Positions 1 to 5,619 of a DNA stretch of 5,619 nucleotides are shown here, piece after piece. Position 1 is the first letter of the stretch; every line of letters starts with the position of its first letter. A program made the translations under genes and the position numbers. The notes below the pieces were generated by a model, which did no database searches, was not told where the DNA came from, and saw nothing but the letters and a program-made list of their open reading frames with translations. This stretch comes from Alphaproteobacteria bacterium (lineage in GTDB: Bacteria > Pseudomonadota > Alphaproteobacteria > ATCC43930 > CGMCC-115725), in contig JASHUO010000184.1 of assembly GCA_030039975.1 (NCBI GenBank), positions 1 through 5,619 of the forward strand. The letters are read 5' to 3'.

Positions 1-88
1 GCGTCGCCGCCGGTTGCTGCTGCGCCGAAGCCCCGCCGGCGATCCCCAAGGCACAGGCGGCAACGAACCCCATGACTAGCTTGCGCAT
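1..88 (-). CDS. Exported protein of unknown function, N-terminal fragment
   Basis: Only the first 29 codons lie in the window; the gene continues past the left edge. The ATG at 88-86 is preceded by a strong Shine-Dalgarno. The peptide begins MRKLVMGFVAACALGIAGG and continues ASAQQQPAAT. This is a classic Sec signal peptide: a basic n-region (Arg2, Lys3), a hydrophobic core at about residues 4-19, and an AXA signal peptidase I site with likely cleavage after Ala22, before a Gln-rich start of the mature protein. A VAAC string at residues 9-12 resembles a lipobox, but it comes too early after the charged residues to be a likely lipoprotein site. The protein is therefore inferred to be periplasmic or secreted. 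The mature domain is outside the window, so no function can be given. It has the same orientation as tsaD, but the 137-bp gap suggests its own promoter. Confidence 0.75.
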   Translation of the reverse strand, partial: MRKLVMGFVAACALGIAGGASAQQQPAAT

Positions 89-91
89 AGT

Positions 92-98
92 CCCTCCC
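92..98 (-). promoter_or_regulatory. Strong Shine-Dalgarno of the exported-protein gene
   Basis: On the minus strand GGGAGGG lies immediately before the ATG at 88-86, leaving about 4 nt between the GGAGG core (97-93) and the start codon. It fixes the start of the left-edge gene and is the best ribosome binding site in the window. Confidence 0.7.
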
Positions 99-173
99 GA
101 TAAGGCGTTGTGAGTTCGCGGATGCTAGCGGCTTAGGCGGGTCCCGGCCATGAGAGAGTGCAAGGACGCATTC

Positions 174-188
174 ACAGTAACGAACTGT
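174..188. repeat. Short inverted repeat in the tsaD / exported-protein gap
   Basis: ACAGT-AACGA-ACTGT is a perfect 5-bp inverted repeat with a 5-bp centre. It lies 86-100 bp upstream of the exported-protein start and 37-51 bp beyond the tsaD stop. It could be an operator half-site pair or chance. Nothing else in 89-225 was recognised: there is no small ORF with a ribosome site, no tRNA, and no convincing -35/-10 pair. The 5-bp stem at 205-209/218-222, next to the tsaD stop, lacks a U tract. Confidence 0.2.
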
Positions 189-225
189 TGTTCTGGAGTC
201 GCGGGGGTCGGGCCTGGGACCCTCG

Positions 226-1293
226 CTACGCCTTCACCCCGGCGCCGATGGCGGGAGCCGCGGCGGGATCGAGCGGCCAGCGCGGGCGTGGCGCAAAGTC
301 GAGCGGATCGGTGAGGCCGAGCCGCAGCCGCTCGAGCCCGGCCCAGCCGATCATGGCCGCATTGTCGGTGCAGAGCGCAGCCGGCGGCACGACGAAAGCC
401 AATCCCGCTTCCGCGGCGAGCTCGGCGAGCCGTGCCCGGAGCGTCCGGTTCGCGGCAACGCCGCCGGCGAGGACGAGGCTCTTGCCCTCGGGCCAGCGGC
501 GGTGGAACTGCGCTGCGGCATGCGTGGTGCGGTCGACGAGGCTGTCGCCGATCGCGGCTTGCAGCGCCGCGGCAAGATCGGCGGCGTCGCGCGGCGCGAG
601 CCGGCCCTCGGCATCGGTGAGCATGGCCACCTGCTGACGCAGCGCCGTCTTGAGGCCGGAGAAGGAGAAGTCACACCCCGGCCGCCCCTTGAGCGGTCGC
701 GGCAAGCTGAAGCGCGTGGCATCGCCCGCGGCCGCCGCGCGCTCGATCGCGGGACCGCCGGGATATCCCAGGCCCAGCAGCTTTGCCCCTTTGTCGAAGG
801 CCTCGCCCGCCGCATCGTCGATGGTGGTGCCGAGCCGGCGGTAGCGCCCGACGCCTTCGACGGCGAGGAGCTGGCAATGCCCGCCCGAGACCAGCAGCAG
901 CAGATAGGGAAACGGGACGTCGGCGACGAGACGCGGCGAGAGCGCGTGCCCTTCGAGATGATTGACGGCGATGAACGGAAGGCGCCGGGCAAGCGCGATC
1001 GCCTTTGCCTCCATGACGCCGACGAAAATGCCGCCGATGAGGCCCGGCCCGGCGGTGGCCGCAACCGCGTCGAGATCGGCGCAGTCGATGCCGGCCTCGT
1101 CGAGCGCCTGCGCGATGATGCCGTCGAGATGGTCGAGATGAGCCCGCGCCGCCACTTCCGGCACGACGCCGCCATAGGGCCGATGCTCGGCGAGCTGCGA
1201 CAGCACGATGTTGGCGCGGATACGCGCGCCGTCATCGCTCACCACCGCCGCCGCCGTCTCGTCGCAGCTCGTCTCGATGCCGAGGATCAGCAT
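226..1293 (-). CDS. tsaD: tRNA N6-threonylcarbamoyladenosine (t6A37) transferase TsaD
   Basis: TsaD (formerly Gcp/YgjD, Kae1/Qri7 family) transfers the threonylcarbamoyl group from TC-AMP to A37 of ANN-decoding tRNAs in the cytoplasm, acting with TsaB and TsaE. The 355-residue product has the full family length and an ASKHA fold signature. The N-terminus [10 protein letters not shown] (residues 4-13) is the family hallmark. The metal-binding motif NHLEGH supplies His112 and His116, with Asp310 in CTDN as the third ligand. SGGH (136-139), [17 protein letters not shown] (159-175, nucleotide pocket), FSFSGLKTA (209-217) and [11 protein letters not shown] (275-285) are all present, so it should be active. 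The start is placed by the canonical [13 protein letters not shown] beginning, although no good Shine-Dalgarno precedes it (a GAGG lies about 15 nt away). It is transcribed divergently from hemC across a repeat-bearing spacer. The gpsA gene often found just downstream of tsaD in alphaproteobacteria is not here. Confidence 0.98.
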   Translation of the reverse strand: MLILGIETSCDETAAAVVSDDGARIRANIVLSQLAEHRPYGGVVPEVAARAHLDHLDGIIAQALDEAGIDCADLDAVAATAGPGLIGGIFVGVMEAKAIALARRLPFIAVNHLEGHALSPRLVADVPFPYLLLLVSGGHCQLLAVEGVGRYRRLGTTIDDAAGEAFDKGAKLLGLGYPGGPAIERAAAAGDATRFSLPRPLKGRPGCDFSFSGLKTALRQQVAMLTDAEGRLAPRDAADLAAALQAAIGDSLVDRTTHAAAQFHRRWPEGKSLVLAGGVAANRTLRARLAELAAEAGLAFVVPPAALCTDNAAMIGWAGLERLRLGLTDPLDFAPRPRWPLDPAAAPAIGAGVKA

Positions 1294-1321
1294 GCGTGGA
1301 AGCTAGCGCCTCGAAGGGTAG

Positions 1322-1349
1322 TTGTCAGTTTTCAGTTATCAGTTATCAG
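1322..1349 (+). promoter_or_regulatory. Candidate hemC operon promoter within the repeat
   Basis: TTGTCA (1322-1327, 5/6 to the -35 consensus) is followed after 16 bp by TATCAG (1344-1349, 4/6 to -10). Both hexamers belong to the periodic repeat, so their promoter likeness may be incidental. Some promoter for hemC-hemD-mic60-hemY must lie in or near this spacer, because the genes around it diverge. Confidence 0.2.
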
Positions 1350-1352
1350 TTT

Positions 1353-1381
1353 TTAAGAGTCTGGTGCTTCCCGACTGACAA
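1353..1381 (-). promoter_or_regulatory. Candidate tsaD promoter within the repeat
   Basis: Read on the minus strand, TTGTCA (1381-1376) is followed after 17 bp by TCTTAA (1358-1353), about 60 bp before the tsaD ATG. The -10 match is weak (3/6). Another TTGTCA lies at 1418-1413 on the same strand, with TATCAG 18 bp on (1394-1389). These are suggestions only; the repeat makes such hexamers recur. Confidence 0.15.
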
Positions 1382-1419
1382 CTGAGAACTGATAACTGAA
1401 GATTTGCCCAACTGACAAC

Positions 1420-1437
1420 TTGCCCGCTTGCGGGCAA
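1420..1437 (+). promoter_or_regulatory. GC-rich hairpin in the hemC leader
   Basis: TTGCCCG (1420-1426) and CGGGCAA (1431-1437) form a perfect 7-bp stem around a CTTG loop. It abuts the right end of the palindrome and ends 16 nt before the hemC ATG. The interval to the start codon contains no purine-rich Shine-Dalgarno. A second TTGCCC at 1404-1409 could compete for the same GGGCAA strand. In RNA this could affect translation of hemC. There is no U tract, so it is not a standard intrinsic terminator. Confidence 0.4.
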
Positions 1438-1453
1438 CCGCCTAAACACCGCC

Positions 1454-2395
1454 ATGGCAACCTCTCTTCTGCGCATCGGCACGCGCGGCAGCGTTCTGGC
1501 GCTGGCGCAAGCGGCGGAGCTCAAGGCGCGGCTCGCCGCGGCCCATGCCGAGCTTGCCGCACCCGATGCGATCGAGACGGTGGTGATCAAGACCAGCGGC
1601 GACGCCGTTACGGGAAGGCGCCTTGCCGATCTCGGCGGCAAAGGCCTGTTCACCAAGGAGATCGAGGAGGCGCTGCTCGATGGGCGCATCGACCTTGCCG
1701 TGCACTCGTTGAAGGATCTGCCGACTTTTTTGCCGGACGGGCTCGCGCTCGCCGCGCATTTGCCGCGCGAGGATGCGCGCGATGCCTGGTTCTCGCCGCG
1801 CGCGGCGCGCTTTGTCGATCTTCCCGTGGGCGCTTCGATCGGCACCTCCTCGCCGCGCCGCGAAGCGCAGCTTCGCCACCGCCGGCCCGATCTGCATATC
1901 CTGCCGCTGGGCGGCAATGTCGAGACGCGGCTGCGCAAGCTCGATGCCGGCGAGGTCGACGGTACGCTGTTGGCCGTGGCCGGGCTGAAGCGTCTCGGCC
2001 TTGCCGCTCGTATTACCGCCGTGCTCTCGCCCGAGGAGATGCTGCCCGCGGCGGCGCAAGGTGCCATCGGCGTCGAGATCCGCGCCGCAGACGCACGCGC
2101 GCGCGCCTTCCTCACCGCCATCGACGACGCGCCGACCGCCGCGCGCATCGGCGCCGAGCGGGCGGTGCTGGCGGCGCTGGGCGGCTCCTGCCGCACGCCG
2201 ATCGCGGCGCTGGCGGAGCTCGGCGAAAGCGATGCGCTGCATCTGCGCGCCATGCTGATCCGCCCCGACGGCAGGGAGCGGCTGCTCGCCGAGCGGCGCG
2301 GCAGCGTGAAGGCGGCAGAAGCGCTTGGCCGCGACGCCGGAATGGAGCTGCGCGGCCGCGCCGGGCCCGGCTTCTTCGCCGCGGACGCACCGTGA
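1454..2395 (+). CDS. hemC: Porphobilinogen deaminase (hydroxymethylbilane synthase) HemC
   Basis: HemC joins four porphobilinogen molecules into the linear tetrapyrrole hydroxymethylbilane in the cytosol. The 313-residue product has normal length. The N-terminal LRIGTRGSVLALAQA (6-20) is the family start. Domain 1 carries AVHSLKDLP with the catalytic Asp at residue 88. GTSSPRR (130-136) is the arginine-rich substrate and cofactor contact. LGGSCRTPIAAL holds Cys246, the residue that covalently binds the dipyrromethane cofactor. All key residues are present, so it should be active. The ATG at 1454 is set by alignment to the family start; there is no Shine-Dalgarno, and a GC hairpin lies just upstream, so initiation may be unusual or weak. 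It is the first gene of a four-gene operon, and its stop overlaps the GTG of hemD (GTGA). Confidence 0.98.
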   Translation: MATSLLRIGTRGSVLALAQAAELKARLAAAHAELAAPDAIETVVIKTSGDAVTGRRLADLGGKGLFTKEIEEALLDGRIDLAVHSLKDLPTFLPDGLALAAHLPREDARDAWFSPRAARFVDLPVGASIGTSSPRREAQLRHRRPDLHILPLGGNVETRLRKLDAGEVDGTLLAVAGLKRLGLAARITAVLSPEEMLPAAAQGAIGVEIRAADARARAFLTAIDDAPTAARIGAERAVLAALGGSCRTPIAALAELGESDALHLRAMLIRPDGRERLLAERRGSVKAAEALGRDAGMELRGRAGPGFFAADAP

Positions 2396-3144
2396 AGGCG
2401 CTGGTGACCCGTCCCGCCGAAGATGCGGCACCGCTCGCGCGCGCGCTCGCCGAGCGCGGCATCGAGGCCGTGTTGGCGCCCATGCTGAGCATTCGGCCTG
2501 CCGCCGACGCAGCAACGCGCATCAGCGACGCACTGATCGGCGCTCAGGCGCTGCTCATCACCAGCGCCAATGGAATCCGCGTTTTCGCGAGTGCCTCGGC
2601 GCGACGCGAGCTTCCGGTTTTCGCCGTCGGCGATGCGTCCGCGGCCGCGGCGCGGCTCGCCGAATGCCGCAGCGTCACCAGCGCCGGCGGCGATGTCGCC
2701 GATCTTGCGGCGCTGATCGCGGCGCGACTGTCGCCGCAGCAAGGCGCACTGGTTCATATCGCGGGCAGCGAGGTCGCGGGCGATCTCGCGGGGATGCTGG
2801 GCACGTCGGGTTTCTCGGTGCGCCGCATCGTCGTTTATGAGGCGCGGCCGGCCGAAGCGCTGCCGCCCGAGGCGGCGGTGGTCATCGCCCGGGGGGAACC
2901 GGCGCTGGCGCTGTTTTTCTCTCCCCGCACCGCCGCAACCTTTGTTAGGCTTGCCGCCGCCGCGGGGGTCGGGCCATCCTGCCGCGCGCTGACGGCGCTG
3001 GCGCTGAGCCCGGCGGTTGCGGCCACATTGGATGCGCTGCCCTGGCGACACATCGCGGTCGCGCGCGCGCCAACGCAGCAGGCCCTGCTCGAGGCGATCG
3101 ATCGCGAGCGCGGCGAGCACAAGCGGAGCATAGGAGCGGAATGA
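2392..3144 (+). CDS. hemD: Uroporphyrinogen-III synthase HemD
   Basis: HemD cyclises hydroxymethylbilane with inversion of ring D to give uroporphyrinogen III, the branch point for heme, siroheme and corrinoids. The 250-residue length is normal. Sequence conservation in this family is low, but the landmarks fit: VTRPAEDAAPLARALAERGI at the start, LITSANGIRVF with Thr57-Ser58-Asn60, HIAGSEVAGDL in the second lobe, VVYEARPA with the family tyrosine at Tyr149, and FFSPRTAATF (about 175-184) near the C-terminus. The start is GTG at 2392-2394 inside the hemC stop (GTGA). No in-frame ATG gives a full-length N-terminus, and there is no separate Shine-Dalgarno, so translation is probably coupled to hemC. 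The reading frame is also open upstream, but that stretch is the +1 shadow of hemC. Its stop overlaps the next gene as ATGA. Confidence 0.95.
   Translation: MKALVTRPAEDAAPLARALAERGIEAVLAPMLSIRPAADAATRISDALIGAQALLITSANGIRVFASASARRELPVFAVGDASAAAARLAECRSVTSAGGDVADLAALIAARLSPQQGALVHIAGSEVAGDLAGMLGTSGFSVRRIVVYEARPAEALPPEAAVVIARGEPALALFFSPRTAATFVRLAAAAGVGPSCRALTALALSPAVAATLDALPWRHIAVARAPTQQALLEAIDRERGEHKRSIGAE
3132..3136 (+). promoter_or_regulatory. Shine-Dalgarno of the Mic60-like gene
   Basis: AGGAG lies inside the last codons of hemD, 4 nt before the ATG at 3141. It supports this start and suggests the gene can initiate by itself as well as by coupling through the ATGA overlap. Confidence 0.6.
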
Positions 3145-4268
3145 CCGAACAGCACGGCGATGAGAGCGGGCCGGGACCGGCGCCGGGCTGGGCCGGCGCG
3201 ACGCCCCCCACCCTCGACGCCACCGCGCATGACGAAACTGCCGCCGCGCCCGCCCATGGCGGGCGGCGGCTCTGGCCGGTATTTGCGCTGGTGGTGATCG
3301 TGGTGGCGATCCTCAGCACGGCGCCTTACTGGACGCAACTCCTGCCCGGCTCGACGCAGAAATCGCTCGAGGCGGCGAAGGCCGCGCGCGGCGAGCAGGA
3401 CCGCCGCATCGCGGCACTGACGCAGCAAGAGGCGGCGCTGACACAGCGCGTCGCCGAACTCGAGCAGCAGATGAAATCGGTGGCGACGCCGCAATGGATG
3501 CAGGAGCAGGCGCAAGCGATGCGCTCGCTCGCCGACCGCATCGCTGCGCTGGAGAGCCACCCGCCGCAAGCGGCCGCCGATGAGACGCAGCTCACGGCGC
3601 TGGCCCAGGCGCTGCAAAAGCTCGAGGCTGAGAATGCGAGCGTCGGCCAGCGGCTCGATCGGCTCGAGCAACGCGGCGCGGCGGCCGCCGATACACGCAG
3701 CGATCAGGCGCTGCTGTTGGCGCTGGGACAGCTCCGCGGCGCGGTCGAAAGCGGCCGGCCCTTCACCGCCGAGCTCGACACGGTAAAGACGCTGGCGCGT
3801 GAACGGCCGGAGCTCGCCGGGGCGCTGGGGGCGATGGAGAAATCTGCCGCTCAGGGCGTTGCCAGCGTTGCGTCCCTCGCGCAGCGCTTCCGGCAAGAGG
3901 TGGCGCCGTCCTTGCTGCGCGAGCCGGTAGAGCCGGAAGGCGACAGTCTCGGCGCGCGCATTCTCGGCAAGCTGCGCTCGCTGATCGTCATCCGCCATGT
4001 CGGCAGCGGTGCTGCCGGCAGCAGCGATCCCGTCTCCGCGGCGGTGGCGAAGGCAGAGACGGCGCTCGGCAGCGATGACCTCGGCAGCGCCGTGGCGGCG
4101 CTCGAGGAGCTGCCGGAGCAGGATCGGACACCGGCGCAAAGCTGGCTCAACGCCGCGCATCGCCGGCTCGACGCCGAAGCAGCGCTCGATCAGACGACCA
4201 AAAGCCTCACCGCGCGCTTGACCGCCGCGGCTGCACCATCTGCGGCCGAAGCCGCGCCGCAGCACTGA
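3141..4268 (+). CDS. mic60: Mitofilin-domain inner-membrane protein, alphaproteobacterial Mic60-like (COG4223 type)
   Basis: The 375-residue product has the Mic60/mitofilin layout. A Pro/Ala-rich cytoplasmic N-terminus (1-43) is followed by one transmembrane helix at about 44-64 (LWPVFALVVIVVAILST then APYW). A long heptad-rich coiled coil spans about 72-178 (for example IAALTQQEAALTQRVAELEQQ is split across 90-110). The C-terminal mitofilin region has GRPFTAEL (205-212), LGKLRSLIVIRHV (275-287) and a DLGSAVAALEEL...PAQSWL segment (313-336). The bulk should face the periplasm. Mitochondrial Mic60 forms crista junctions; alphaproteobacterial homologues are known next to heme genes and are linked to intracytoplasmic membrane shape and envelope contacts. 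Motif order and the hemD/hemY position make the assignment strong, though homology outside the C-terminus is weak. It overlaps hemD (ATGA) and hemY (TGATG). A direct role in heme synthesis is not shown. Confidence 0.88.
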   Translation: MTEQHGDESGPGPAPGWAGATPPTLDATAHDETAAAPAHGGRRLWPVFALVVIVVAILSTAPYWTQLLPGSTQKSLEAAKAARGEQDRRIAALTQQEAALTQRVAELEQQMKSVATPQWMQEQAQAMRSLADRIAALESHPPQAAADETQLTALAQALQKLEAENASVGQRLDRLEQRGAAAADTRSDQALLLALGQLRGAVESGRPFTAELDTVKTLARERPELAGALGAMEKSAAQGVASVASLAQRFRQEVAPSLLREPVEPEGDSLGARILGKLRSLIVIRHVGSGAAGSSDPVSAAVAKAETALGSDDLGSAVAALEELPEQDRTPAQSWLNAAHRRLDAEAALDQTTKSLTARLTAAAAPSAAEAAPQH

Positions 4269-5619
4269 TGCGCGCGCTCCCGGCGCTCATCGTCATCGCG
4301 CTGCTCGCCGCCGGCGCCGGCTTTCTCGCCAGCGAGCCCGGCAGCGTCGCGCTCACCTGGCAGGGCTGGCGCATCGACACCAGCGTCGCGGTGCTGGTCT
4401 TCGGCGTCGTCCTTCTCGCCATGCTGGCGGCCGCGCTGTTCCATCTCTTGCGCAAGCTGCTCGGCGGCCCGCGCGCCTTCATGCGGGCGCGGCGCGAGAA
4501 GCGGCGGCGCGAAGGCTATCGCGCGCTGACGCAGGGCATGGTGGCGGTGGCGGCGGGCGATGCGGAGGAAGCGCATCGCTTCGCGCGCAAGGCCGACATC
4601 TTGCTGGCAGAGCCGCCGCTGACCCTGCTGCTTTCGGCGCAGGCGGCACAGCTCAAGGGCGACGAGCAGGCGGCGCGCAAATATTTCACCGCGATGCTCG
4701 ACCGCGCCGAGACCGAGTTCCTGGGTTTGCGCGGCCTCATCATGCAAGCGCTGCGCGGCGGCGACGAGCGCGCGGCGCTTCACCTCGTCGAACGCGCCCG
4801 CGCGCTGCGTCCGCGCACGCCCTGGGTGCTGCAAAGCCTGTTCGAGCTGCAGGCCCGCGCCGGCAAATGGCTCGAGGCCGAAGCGACGCTGGCCGAGGGG
4901 CTGAAGCGCAAGGTGCTGGCAAGCGACGCCGCGCGACATCATCGCGCCGTGCTGCTGCATGAGCGGAGCCGCGCCGCCGAGGCCGCCGGCGACCAGCGCG
5001 AGGCGCTGCAGCTGGCGGCGAAGGCGCATGGACTCGAGCCCGGCTTCGCGCCGGCGGCGGTCCGCTATGCCGAGCTGCTGCGCGTCGGCGGCTGGACGCG
5101 GCGCGCAGCGAAGGCGGTCGAGGCGGCGTGGCGGCAAGCGCCTCATCCCGATCTCGCCGCCGCGTGGAACGCGCTCTTCGCGGAAGAGACGCCGGTGGCG
5201 CGGCTGAAGCAGGTCGACCGGCTCGCCGCCGTCAATCCCGATCATCCCGAAAGCCGGCTGGCACAGGCGCGCGCCTCGCTCGCGGCGCGGCTCTGGGGTG
5301 AGGCGAGGCGCCATCTCGAAGCGCTCGGCGCCAAGCCCGATGCGCCGCCGCCGAGCCCGCGCGTCTGCCGCGATATGGCGGAGCTGGAAGAAGCGCAGCA
5401 CGGCGATGTCGGCGCGGCGCATCATTGGCTCGGCCGCGTTGCATCGACCACGGCAGCCGATCCGACCTGGATCTGCGGCGCTTGCGGCGCCGAGGCGCAT
5501 GGCTGGAGCGCCGTCTGCCCGTCTTGCCGCGCCTTTGCCAGCCTCGCCTGGCGCCTCCCCACGGCGGAGACACCGCGGCGCCTCACGGCGCCCGCGCCGC
5601 CTTCCGGATTGATGCCGGC
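4268..5619 (+). CDS. hemY: HemY, heme-biosynthesis-associated TPR membrane protein (3' end outside window)
   Basis: The frame is open from ATG 4268 to the window edge (450 codons, no stop), so the C-terminus is missing. The start overlaps the preceding stop as TGATG. The N-terminal HemY_N region has two transmembrane helices, about 4-22 and 39-61, around the short loop SEPGSVALTWQGWRIDTS (22-39) typical of the family. A basic stretch (64-81) follows, then a long alpha-helical TPR-like region (about 82-390) rich in Ala/Leu pairs, with motifs such as GDAEEAHRFARKA and GKWLEAEATLAEGL. Near the end, CGAC (403-406) and CPSC (417-420) form a zinc-ribbon-like four-Cys motif. This is the proteobacterial TPR HemY, not the protoporphyrinogen oxidase called HemY in Firmicutes. 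Its exact role is unsettled; it is thought to act with late heme-synthesis proteins at the inner membrane. Confidence 0.93.
   Translation, partial: MRALPALIVIALLAAGAGFLASEPGSVALTWQGWRIDTSVAVLVFGVVLLAMLAAALFHLLRKLLGGPRAFMRARREKRRREGYRALTQGMVAVAAGDAEEAHRFARKADILLAEPPLTLLLSAQAAQLKGDEQAARKYFTAMLDRAETEFLGLRGLIMQALRGGDERAALHLVERARALRPRTPWVLQSLFELQARAGKWLEAEATLAEGLKRKVLASDAARHHRAVLLHERSRAAEAAGDQREALQLAAKAHGLEPGFAPAAVRYAELLRVGGWTRRAAKAVEAAWRQAPHPDLAAAWNALFAEETPVARLKQVDRLAAVNPDHPESRLAQARASLAARLWGEARRHLEALGAKPDAPPPSPRVCRDMAELEEAQHGDVGAAHHWLGRVASTTAADPTWICGACGAEAHGWSAVCPSCRAFASLAWRLPTAETPRRLTAPAPPSGLMP

Larger units (their letters stand above)
1320..1420. repeat. 101-bp imperfect palindrome of 7-bp-periodic TCAGT/ACTGA units
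   Basis: The left half has TCAGT at 1325, 1332, 1339 and 1346, exactly 7 bp apart. The right half has the reverse complement ACTGA at 1374, 1381, 1388 and 1395, again 7 bp apart, plus one out-of-phase copy at 1411. The halves can form a long cruciform or hairpin: outer arms 1320-1330 and 1410-1420 pair 11/11, inner arms 1331-1351 and 1380-1400 pair 20/21 (only A1345/G1386 mismatched), with a 9-nt bulge at 1401-1409 and a 28-nt loop at 1352-1379. A small AGTC/GACT stem (1358-1361/1373-1376) could cap the loop. Because the units are periodic, slipped registers also pair well. G+C is 40/101, far below the flanking genes. It fills most of the divergent tsaD-hemC spacer, beginning 27 bp from the tsaD start and ending 33 bp before hemC. 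It looks like a dispersed intergenic palindromic repeat or non-autonomous mobile remnant; no target-site duplication was recognised. Confidence 0.85.

Noticed and set aside
205..222. GGGTC/GACCC stem just beyond the tsaD stop as a transcription terminator
   Set aside because: The stem is only 5 bp with an 8-nt loop and no U tract on the minus strand; too weak to call.
502..1356. A 284-codon plus-strand open frame opposite tsaD
   Set aside because: Antisense shadow of tsaD, whose motifs are complete. The tail runs into the heptad repeat, giving a meaningless Ser/Val/Phe end.
1350..1356. T run after the left arm of the palindrome as an intrinsic terminator
   Set aside because: The T run lies in the loop between the arms, not after a completed GC-rich stem, so it cannot serve as the U tract of that hairpin.
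1320..1420. CRISPR-like or phage attachment site reading of the periodic repeat
   Set aside because: The 7-bp units have no spacers between them, the array is a palindrome rather than direct repeats of CRISPR length, and there is no cas gene, integrase or tRNA nearby.
1420..2391. Upstream extension of the hemD frame to 1420, implying a much longer protein
   Set aside because: This part is the shifted frame of hemC and is Arg/Ala-rich junk. The GTG at 2392 gives a normal 250-residue HemD and a typical GTGA overlap.
1339..3120. A 593-codon open frame on the minus strand across hemC and hemD
   Set aside because: It lies wholly opposite two well-identified genes, has low-complexity Arg/Ala/Ser-rich composition and no recognisable domain. 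Long antisense frames are expected at this G+C because stop codons are rare.
2835..5500. Long minus-strand open frames opposite mic60 and hemY (2835-4265 and 4190-5500)
   Set aside because: They are mirror frames of genuine coding sequence, rich in Arg/Gln/Leu, without family motifs or ribosome sites.

Overview
The window is GC-rich chromosomal DNA whose gene content and order point to an alphaproteobacterium. The strongest marker is the run hemC-hemD-(mitofilin/Mic60-like gene)-hemY, a neighbourhood characteristic of Alphaproteobacteria, with tsaD diverging from it. The order or family cannot be fixed from this sequence alone. It reads as ordinary core genome: codon use is uniform, and there is no transposase, phage gene, tRNA, rRNA or CRISPR array.

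Layout. At the left edge, on the minus strand, are the first 29 codons of a gene for an exported protein (88 to 1), with a clear signal peptide and a strong Shine-Dalgarno. A 137-bp gap (89-225) separates it from tsaD (1293 to 226, minus), the tRNA t6A37 threonylcarbamoyltransferase. The 160-bp divergent spacer 1294-1453 stands out: it is relatively AT-rich (40% G+C over 1320-1420) and carries a 101-bp imperfect palindrome built from 7-bp-periodic TCAGT/ACTGA units, followed directly by a compact GC hairpin just upstream of hemC. Rightward from 1454 run four tightly packed plus-strand genes: hemC (1454-2395), hemD (GTG start, 2392-3144), a Mic60/mitofilin-domain membrane protein (3141-4268) and hemY (4268 to beyond 5619, cut by the window edge). 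Each junction is a start/stop overlap (GTGA, ATGA, TGATG), so this is one translationally coupled operon.

How the genes work together. HemC makes hydroxymethylbilane and HemD closes it to uroporphyrinogen III, the common precursor of heme, siroheme, cobalamin and (in phototrophs) bacteriochlorophyll. The next two genes encode membrane-anchored proteins: the Mic60-like protein, tied by its family to inner-membrane shaping and envelope contact sites, and HemY, a two-TM TPR-type protein here ending in a four-cysteine zinc-ribbon-like motif. Co-expression suggests a link between tetrapyrrole synthesis and inner-membrane organisation, but the sequence does not show the mechanism. No clearly new system is visible. 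The points most worth a second look are the heptad palindrome between tsaD and hemC, the hairpin and absent Shine-Dalgarno at hemC, and the HemY cysteine motif.
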